Source: CALACW01 sp002431305
GTDB taxonomy: Bacteria; Bacillota; Clostridia; Oscillospirales; Acutalibacteraceae
NCBI GenBank assembly: GCA_937890355.1
Contig: CALACW010000042.1
Span: forward strand, 1-6,825
Reading direction: 5' to 3'
Length of the DNA stretch: 6,825 nt
Below, in pieces: positions 1 through 5,573 of this stretch. Position numbers and translations under genes: made by a program. Numbering within the stretch: the first letter of the stretch is position 1; each line of letters opens with the position of its first letter. Below the pieces are notes generated by a model. The model ran no database searches, was not told the DNA's origin, and was given only the letters and a program-made list of their open reading frames with translations.

Positions 1-2
1 AC

Positions 3-3000
3 CTCGGCTATGTCTACAGCAGTTGGGATTCTTACTATACCGGTATCGGTATTCGCCCCGCTTTGTGTTTTAATCCCTCATCCACGGCAACACCCTCGGG
101 CAGCAGTAAGTATGACGGCGAGGTAACGATTAACGTTTACTCGAATGACAGCTACGACGGACTCAATAAGGTTCCTTTGGTTGATATCGGTACCGAGCTT
201 AAAGATTTTACGGTTACGACAGCGTCGGGCAGTAAAGTCGTTTCCGACGTTTCAAAAATAAAAATAGACATTAACGAAGCAAAAGCCGGGGGCGTGAAAA
301 TTTCAAAGGATTACTACTGCGACTATATCATTCCGCAGGATGTTTTTGAGAATATTTTTAATGAAGGATTCGCCGCGAATTTGACCGTAAAAATGTCAGC
401 CCTCCCGAATCACGACGCTGGGTATATCTCCACCGCGTTTGTCAAGGAGGACGGGGAATATTATTCATATACCGATACCGTGACGGGTTCCGTAAATATA
501 ACAAAGGCTAATAAATATAAAGTAATTCTTTCGGCGGCGGGAGTCGATAACGACGTAAAATACTATCTCTCGCAGGATAACGGACATAAAATAGAAAGTG
601 ATACGGGCGTGTTTGAGGGGGATTTATTTGCTCAGTTTACCCCGTATAAGGACGTGTATGCCTACGCCGTATCAAGTAAAGGTACAACCGTTTTGACCAG
701 ACTTAAACTAAATATAGTTCCGGCGGTTAAAAACAAAGCTCTTGATGATTTTATAAAAAGCAGTTCGACAAATTTACTCGGCGACGCTCCGACGAGTTTT
801 GCAGGTCAGACGGGAAATTATTTTCTTGAGGGGGCGAACTTTGACCTTTCAGCTTTTAAAATTCCCCTGAGCGTCGGCATTGACGGAGATACGATAAAAA
901 TTGCAATCGGTATTGACGGCGTTCTCAGCTATACTCATGAAACAAAGGGCAGTTCGACAACAGGGACAAAGTGGAAAAAAGACGGAGAGTGGTCAAACTT
1001 CGTAAAGGATTATAAGGATTATTTTGAAAAAGACCACAGCTGGGCAACAAAGAAAGAAAAAGCAAAAGAAGCAAATAATAAAGCGAAGCAATTGAGTGAA
1101 AAATACGGTAAGAAGACATCGGTTAAGTCGAAGTCAAAGGATTTCAGTCTGGATGTTGTCGGCTACGGCGTTTGGGAAATCGTTTGGTCGGGCGATAATA
1201 TGAAACTTGTGTTCAAAGAGGGCAGTGCCGCCGTAACGGGTTCACTCAGCTATGAGTACTGCCAAAACGGATTTGTCGGTTCGTGTCCCGGATATATTTA
1301 CTTCGGATTCGGCGCGTCGTTGACAGCGTCCGCCAAAAACTCGAGAGCCGCCGCGGATTCCTCCGTTCCGATGTCGTGGGAGTTCTCATTGTCGCTCGAA
1401 CCGGAGGTTACTGCGGGAGCCGGTATCGGATGGAAAAACTGGGCTTCTCTCGGACTGTACGGAAAAGCCTCTGCTCCCATGTACTTAAGACCGGCAACAA
1501 TAAATGAAACAGGTAATTTCAAACTGGATGTTAAGGGCGAAATCGGCGTTGAGGCAACGGCTTTGTTCGTTTTTGAAACTAAAAAACCGCTTCTTGACGG
1601 TACAATGAATATTTTAGACGAAACATGGTCAAAGAAAAAACGGCTGAAAGCATATTCGTTATACACTCCGCATGATATTTCTGATAATGAGTTTAATTTG
1701 ACAACAAAAGCGGTAAACGACGTTGAAAGCACGGACAGAAGCTACCTTTCAAAAACGTCGAAGTGGCTTGGAGCAAAATCATCCTTTAACTTAAGACGTT
1801 CAAATGCAAAGACGCTCGACCTGTCCGGTATGAAGTTTACAACGCTTCAGGAGAACGTATTCTATGCATCTCAGCAGCAGATTGTCATTGCCGGGGATAA
1901 GGCGCTGATGGTTTATGTCGAGGATAACGGCGAAAGAAGCGCAAACAACAGAATGCGCCTTGTATATACGCTCTATGATTTTTCGGCTGATTCGTGGAGC
2001 GTACCGAAGCCCGTATCGGACGACGGCAGGAACGATTCGTACCCCTATCTCGTTTCCGACGGGGACAATACATATATAGCATGGATAAAAGCAAATACGC
2101 TTTATGACGATGATCTTTCAAACGCGGTCGACGTTTACAGAGCGTGCGAGGTTTATTATGCAAAATTTGATTCTCAGAACGAAACATTTACGGACGTGAC
2201 GAGAATAACGAACGACGACGTTTACGATTACAACCCGACGGTATCGATAGATTCAAACGGAAACCCCGTCGTTTACTATGCGTCATGTACGGATAACGAC
2301 ACGTACGGACAAAATAATACGATAACCGAATATACCGGAACAAAAAACGTTATCGAAAGCGGTAAGTATTATATCCTCTCCATGACTGCAAACAGCGATG
2401 CGACAGAGCTTACATATATTATGGATAAGAACGGCAACACCGGCGATTCATCCGGTGTTAACGCATACACAATCAGCAACGGTACGACAACCGAAATCGA
2501 CCATGAAACGGCAATTGCGGACGCGTTCTATGCAAATCTTAACGGGGAGGAAAAGCTTTTATTCTCCGACAGGTCGAACATCTATTATTTTAATGACGAC
2601 GGGGAGGAAACGGCTGTTCTTGACAGCGATATGAGCATTTCAAGTGCGGTTTATCCGATAGAAACCGACGACGGACTTTCCTTTATGTTTACAAAGAATG
2701 ACGGGGAGACTTCGGAGCTTTTCCATGTTTCACAGACCGAAAACGGCTGGACAGCCCCTGTTCAGGTAAGCAATGAGGAAAAACTGATAGAGAACATTGC
2801 AGTTGATTCAAGAGATAATAAACTTTACGGATGTATTACAACAAAGGATAACGGATATTCCGACCTTGTCGGATTCAGTTTCAGTGATTTTACGGATGTA
2901 TCGCTCGGTGATATCTTTATTTCCGAACTCGGAACAAATGCGGGCGAGGATAACAAATTCACTGCCGCAGTGTTTAATAACGGTACGAATAAAATTGACA

Positions 3001-4883
3001 GCATTGATTTTACCGTAAGCGACACTATCGGAACCGACAGCAAACAAACCGTCGAAACCGATATCGAGCCGGGCGAAATGAAGCTTGTCGAGCTTACATA
3101 TCCCGCACCGGAGGATTACCGCAAAACGACTCTGACGGTTACCGCAGATATAACGAACGATAGGAATACGGATGATAATACTGTTTCTAAAACAATCGGA
3201 CTGCCCGAGGTTATGCTTGACGAGCCGATTAGTGAGGAATTCGCGGATTATTATGTTGTTACGACGTATGCAGAAAATGTTTCCGATATAACGGCAGAGA
3301 ACGTTTTAGTAAACGTAAAACAGGACGATAAAAATATTGTTGATACTATTAATTTTGATGAGCTTGCTTTGCTTCAAAGAGAAGCAATCAGCGTAGTTAT
3401 TCCGAAATCAAGCGTTACTTATGATGAGGACGGTTTTGCAAGTATAACGATTTCTGCATCCTGCGGTGAAAATTCGGACGAAGTTACGGCGATTCTAACA
3501 GATAATTCAAAGGATGAAAACGGAGAATGCGCCCATATCGAAACGACAATAAAAGAAACACCTTCGACGTGCCTGGCTGAGGGCAAGTCCGAGACGGTCT
3601 GCGTTTCATGCGGAAAAGTTCTCGGAACGATAGCCGTTTATGAAAAATCCGGACATACTGTAGTTGTTGATGAAGCGGTCGGCGCAACGTGTACATCGGA
3701 CGGAAAGACAGAGGGTGAACACTGTTCTGTCTGCGGAAAGGTGATTACCGCGCAGGAAACAATTAAAGCATTAAGACATAAGGAAGTTACGATACCGGGC
3801 AAGAGTGCGACTTGTACGGAACCCGGACTGACCGACGGAACTAAGTGTTCTGTCTGCGGTAAGATACTTACCGCTCAGAAGGAAATTTCCATGATTGATC
3901 ACAAGTCAGAGACTGTAAAGGGTAAACCGGCAACTTGTACGGAAAGAGGCTTGACCGACGGAACAAAGTGTTCTGTCTGCGGTAAGATACTTACCGCTCA
4001 GAAGGAAATTCCTATGCTCGGTCACAAGTCAGAGACTGTAAAGGGTAAACCGGCAACTTGTACGGAAAAAGGTCTGACCGACGGAACAAAGTGCTCAGTC
4101 TGCGGTGCTGTACTGATAGCACAGAAAGAAATTCCGGCTTTAGGTCATAAATTTAAAAACGGTAAGTGCACCGTATGCTCCGCATCCGACCCCGACTGCA
4201 AGCCGGCGGAGAAGCCCACCGAAAAGCCGACGGACAGTACGACCAAACCCGCGGAGAAACCGACAGATAGCACGACTAAACCTACGGAGAAACCTACTGA
4301 CAGCACGACCAAACCTACGGAGAAGCCGACTGATAATACGACTAAACCCGCAGATAAGCCGACATCTCCCGTAACGGAGAAGCCGACCGAGAAGCCGACA
4401 GAAAAACCGACCGAACCTACGACAAATAAACCCGATGAACCGACGACTAACCCCGACAGTAAAAAAGAGCTGTCACTCGTCGAGGGATGCAGACAGGTTC
4501 TCGATAAGGTTAAAAAGACGGTTTCGGTTGTTCTCGAAAAGGCGAGCGGAACGACTCTTGACGACTTTATGGCGATGTTTACGGACGGCATAAAGATTGA
4601 AAACGATAAAAACGGTCTTGTCTACAACGGCATGAAATTTAAGCACGGAGACGACGAGTATACCGTTATCGTCAAGGGCGATACCGAAGCCGACGGCAAG
4701 ATTACAGCCGCCGACGCGAGAAGAATTCTTCGAATCTCTGCCCGTCTGGAAGCTCCCGACGAAGTGACGAGTGCAGCTGCGGACATTGATTCCAACGGTA
4801 AAATATCGGCGGCGGAAGCCCGCGCGGTATTAAGATACGCCGCAAGACTTTCGAAGTCGATTGAATCGGAACTTCCTAAATAA
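3..4883 (+). CDS. Large multidomain extracellular protein with C-terminal dockerin (5'-partial)
   Basis: Open at the left edge. The frame runs upstream of the TTG at 63 and encodes a GIGIRPAL-type motif typical of the end of DUF6273 domains, so the real start is outside the window. Numbering visible residues from nt 3 (residue n starts at nt 3n): 1-25 DUF6273-like tail; 26-610 beta-rich region of unknown family, with a Lys/Glu-rich helical insert near 325-378; 618-965 beta-propeller-like repeats (blocks such as WSVPKPVSDDG followed by YIAWIKAN); 967-1066 CARDB-like Ig fold; 1067-1175 a second Ig-like module; 1178-1387 Cys/His repeats; 1400-1488 Lys-Pro-Thr linker; about 1490-1558 small pre-dockerin domain ending YTVIVKGD; 1559-1620 dockerin. 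It ends in TAA just after the dockerin, with no LPXTG motif and no C-terminal membrane segment. No catalytic motif was recognised. Export is inferred from the architecture, because the signal peptide is not in view. Likely a secreted or surface protein docked to a cohesin partner; the specific function is unknown. A hairpin terminator follows directly. Confidence 0.9.
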   Translation, partial: LGYVYSSWDSYYTGIGIRPALCFNPSSTATPSGSSKYDGEVTINVYSNDSYDGLNKVPLVDIGTELKDFTVTTASGSKVVSDVSKIKIDINEAKAGGVKISKDYYCDYIIPQDVFENIFNEGFAANLTVKMSALPNHDAGYISTAFVKEDGEYYSYTDTVTGSVNITKANKYKVILSAAGVDNDVKYYLSQDNGHKIESDTGVFEGDLFAQFTPYKDVYAYAVSSKGTTVLTRLKLNIVPAVKNKALDDFIKSSSTNLLGDAPTSFAGQTGNYFLEGANFDLSAFKIPLSVGIDGDTIKIAIGIDGVLSYTHETKGSSTTGTKWKKDGEWSNFVKDYKDYFEKDHSWATKKEKAKEANNKAKQLSEKYGKKTSVKSKSKDFSLDVVGYGVWEIVWSGDNMKLVFKEGSAAVTGSLSYEYCQNGFVGSCPGYIYFGFGASLTASAKNSRAAADSSVPMSWEFSLSLEPEVTAGAGIGWKNWASLGLYGKASAPMYLRPATINETGNFKLDVKGEIGVEATALFVFETKKPLLDGTMNILDETWSKKKRLKAYSLYTPHDISDNEFNLTTKAVNDVESTDRSYLSKTSKWLGAKSSFNLRRSNAKTLDLSGMKFTTLQENVFYASQQQIVIAGDKALMVYVEDNGERSANNRMRLVYTLYDFSADSWSVPKPVSDDGRNDSYPYLVSDGDNTYIAWIKANTLYDDDLSNAVDVYRACEVYYAKFDSQNETFTDVTRITNDDVYDYNPTVSIDSNGNPVVYYASCTDNDTYGQNNTITEYTGTKNVIESGKYYILSMTANSDATELTYIMDKNGNTGDSSGVNAYTISNGTTTEIDHETAIADAFYANLNGEEKLLFSDRSNIYYFNDDGEETAVLDSDMSISSAVYPIETDDGLSFMFTKNDGETSELFHVSQTENGWTAPVQVSNEEKLIENIAVDSRDNKLYGCITTKDNGYSDLVGFSFSDFTDVSLGDIFISELGTNAGEDNKFTAAVFNNGTNKIDSIDFTVSDTIGTDSKQTVETDIEPGEMKLVELTYPAPEDYRKTTLTVTADITNDRNTDDNTVSKTIGLPEVMLDEPISEEFADYYVVTTYAENVSDITAENVLVNVKQDDKNIVDTINFDELALLQREAISVVIPKSSVTYDEDGFASITISASCGENSDEVTAILTDNSKDENGECAHIETTIKETPSTCLAEGKSETVCVSCGKVLGTIAVYEKSGHTVVVDEAVGATCTSDGKTEGEHCSVCGKVITAQETIKALRHKEVTIPGKSATCTEPGLTDGTKCSVCGKILTAQKEISMIDHKSETVKGKPATCTERGLTDGTKCSVCGKILTAQKEIPMLGHKSETVKGKPATCTEKGLTDGTKCSVCGAVLIAQKEIPALGHKFKNGKCTVCSASDPDCKPAEKPTEKPTDSTTKPAEKPTDSTTKPTEKPTDSTTKPTEKPTDNTTKPADKPTSPVTEKPTEKPTEKPTEPTTNKPDEPTTNPDSKKELSLVEGCRQVLDKVKKTVSVVLEKASGTTLDDFMAMFTDGIKIENDKNGLVYNGMKFKHGDDEYTVIVKGDTEADGKITAADARRILRISARLEAPDEVTSAAADIDSNGKISAAEARAVLRYAARLSKSIESELPK
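3534..4199 (+). repeat. Five tandem 41-residue Cys/His repeats plus a partial sixth
   Basis: In-frame tandem units begin at 3534 (40 residues), 3654, 3777, 3900 and 4023 (41 residues, 123 bp each). A shortened sixth unit starts at 4146. Each unit starts with His and has one Cys near position 13 followed by a CxxC near positions 24-27 (for example TCTEPGLTDG, then KCSVCGK). This spacing of Cys plus the conserved His could form a zinc-ribbon-like or disulfide-stabilised module. Similar Cys-repeat stretches are common in Clostridia surface proteins, but metal binding is an inference. Units 3-5 are close to identical at the DNA level; units 1-2 are diverged. Confidence 0.85.
4200..4466 (+). repeat. 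Lys-Pro-Thr-rich linker encoded by degenerate 33-bp repeats
   Basis: This stretch encodes a low-complexity linker built on an 11-residue unit, KP(T/A)EKPTDSTT. Clear units start at 4245, 4278 and 4311, and a diverged one at 4344. It then decays to KPTE tetrads and ends NPDSKK. Such Pro/Thr linkers typically separate modules in secreted clostridial proteins and may be O-glycosylated or span the cell wall. Here it separates the Cys repeats from the dockerin region. Synonymous codons vary between units, which suggests the array is not very recent. Confidence 0.85.
4677..4862 (+). other. Type I-like dockerin domain (within the large CDS)
   Basis: The domain has two EF-hand-like calcium loops, each followed by a helix. 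Loop 1 reads D-T-E-A-D-G-K-I-T-A-A-D and loop 2 reads D-I-D-S-N-G-K-I-S-A-A-E; both are followed by similar helices (ARRILRISARLE and ARAVLRYAARLS). The Asp/Asn/Glu ligand positions 1, 3, 5 and 12 are filled in both loops, although loop 1 has Glu at position 3 where Asn or Asp is usual. Known dockerins bind cohesin modules on scaffoldins or cell-surface proteins. No cohesin is visible in this window. Confidence 0.85.
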
Positions 4884-4889
4884 CAAACA

Positions 4890-4925
4890 GCCCCGAAGCG
4901 TTATGTTTCGGGGCGTTCGTTTCGG
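4890..4925 (+). terminator. Intrinsic terminator-like hairpin after the large gene
   Basis: A dyad lies 7 bases after the TAA stop. The left arm is 4890-4899 (GCCCCGAAGC) and the right arm 4905-4914 (GTTTCGGGGC), giving 10 bp with one G-T wobble and a 5-base loop. The following bases (GTTCGTTT) are only moderately T-rich. The position directly after the stop and before a strong promoter supports a terminator for the large gene. Confidence 0.75.
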
Positions 4926-4946
4926 AGCTTTCGGCTTAATTCGCAC

Positions 4947-4975
4947 TTGACACCGACGCGCTTTGCATATATAAT
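4947..4975 (+). promoter_or_regulatory. Consensus sigma-A promoter for greA-lysS
   Basis: A perfect -35 box TTGACA (4947-4952) and a perfect -10 box TATAAT (4970-4975) are separated by exactly 17 bp. Initiation would be expected near 4982, leaving a leader of about 48 nt before greA. Both boxes match the vegetative consensus completely, which suggests strong constitutive expression. The leader is too short for a T-box or a large riboswitch. Confidence 0.85.
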
Positions 4976-5013
4976 ATATCGTATAGCGTTATGTAAAAAT
5001 ACACCTTTTTTCG

Positions 5014-5021
5014 AAAGGAAG
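5014..5021 (+). promoter_or_regulatory. Ribosome binding site of greA
   Basis: AAAGGAAG lies 8 bases before the ATG at 5030 and fixes that start. Its AAAGG core could pair with CCTTT at 5004-5008, forming a weak 5-bp hairpin with a 5-base loop. Confidence 0.7.
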
Positions 5022-5029
5022 AAATAATA

Positions 5030-5503
5030 ATGGCAGACGAATTCGTATTAACTCAAAACGCCGTAGACGAACTTACGGCGGAATTAAAATACCTCAGAAC
5101 AACGCGCCGTGCAGAAGTTGCGGAGAAGATTAAGGAAGCTAAATCATTCGGCGACCTCTCCGAAAACAGCGAGTACGACGAGGCTAAGAGCGAGCAGGGT
5201 AAACTTGAGGCTCAGATTACCGAGATTGAGTACACTCTCCAGCACGTTAAGATAATCGACGAGAGCGCGCTTACCACCGATACCGTTCATGTCGGCTCCA
5301 AGGTCACTCTTACCATTAAATCGACCGGTATGCAGGTTCACTATCACATCGTCGGCTCACCCCAGGCGGATCCTCTCGCGGGCAAGCTCTCCGACGAGTC
5401 GCCCGTAGGCAAGGGCGTTCTCGGTCATAAAGTCCGAGATGTCGTCGAGATTGAGACTCCCTCGGGTATGACCGAAGTCGTTATCGACGAGATTTCGAAA
5501 TAA
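5030..5503 (+). CDS. greA: Transcription elongation factor GreA
   Basis: GreA enters the RNA polymerase secondary channel and stimulates cleavage of the backtracked transcript, rescuing stalled complexes. The 157-residue product matches the usual family length (about 158). Residues 1 to about 78 form the N-terminal antiparallel coiled coil. Its tip carries GDLSENSEY at 41-49, including the acidic pair D42 and E45 that corresponds to the catalytic Asp41/Glu44 of E. coli GreA. Residues about 85-157 form the FKBP-like C-terminal domain, with the family motif ADPLAGKLSDESPVGKGVLG. The ATG at 5030 is supported by a well-spaced AAAGGAAG and by alignment of the N-terminus with known GreA starts. A consensus promoter lies directly upstream and lysS follows 70 bp downstream, an arrangement known in Firmicutes. 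It is cytoplasmic, and nothing in it looks degraded. Confidence 0.97.
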   Translation: MADEFVLTQNAVDELTAELKYLRTTRRAEVAEKIKEAKSFGDLSENSEYDEAKSEQGKLEAQITEIEYTLQHVKIIDESALTTDTVHVGSKVTLTIKSTGMQVHYHIVGSPQADPLAGKLSDESPVGKGVLGHKVRDVVEIETPSGMTEVVIDEISK

Positions 5504-5510
5504 TCATTCA

Positions 5511-5531
5511 GGCGGGCGCGGGTCGTCCGCC
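5511..5531 (+). terminator. GC-rich hairpin in the greA-lysS gap (weak or partial terminator)
   Basis: Starting 7 bases after the greA stop, GGCGGGCG (5511-5518) pairs with CGTCCGCC (5524-5531) around a 5-base loop, 8 bp with one G-T wobble. No T-run follows directly; the nearest (ATTTTTAT) starts about 14 bases downstream. It may be a leaky terminator, an RNA processing or stabilising element, or simply a stable 3' stem for greA. Full termination is unlikely because no separate convincing promoter is visible for lysS. Confidence 0.45.
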
Positions 5532-5558
5532 GTGACTGTATATTCATTTTTATAATTT

Positions 5559-5564
5559 AAGGAG
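5559..5564 (+). promoter_or_regulatory. Ribosome binding site of lysS
   Basis: AAGGAG lies 9 bases before the ATG at 5574, a strong Shine-Dalgarno match that fixes the lysS start. Confidence 0.85.
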
Positions 5565-5573
5565 AACGCGGAT

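Noticed and set aside
1283..1507. Short alternative-frame open reading frames inside the large gene, on both strands
   Set aside because: None has a convincing ribosome binding site or recognisable product, and all overlap a continuous frame with coherent domains.
3534..4466. CRISPR array or mobile-element repeats
   Set aside because: The repeats are in-frame coding units of 123 bp and about 33 bp, with no unique spacers, no inverted ends and no transposase.
4145..4591. 148-codon minus-strand frame with a repetitive Val-Gly-Phe-Ser product
   Set aside because: It is the antisense shadow of the Lys-Pro-Thr linker repeats; the periodicity comes from the sense-strand 33-bp units.
4884..5029. 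T-box, riboswitch or small RNA upstream of greA-lysS
   Set aside because: The gap is 146 bp and is mostly accounted for by the terminator hairpin and promoter. The predicted leader of about 48 nt is too short for a T-box, and no T-box-like motif is visible.
5551..5556. TATAAT just upstream of lysS as a promoter
   Set aside because: No -35 box is found at 16-18 bp spacing (the position reads CGCCGT), and initiation from it would fall inside or at the Shine-Dalgarno, leaving no usable leader.
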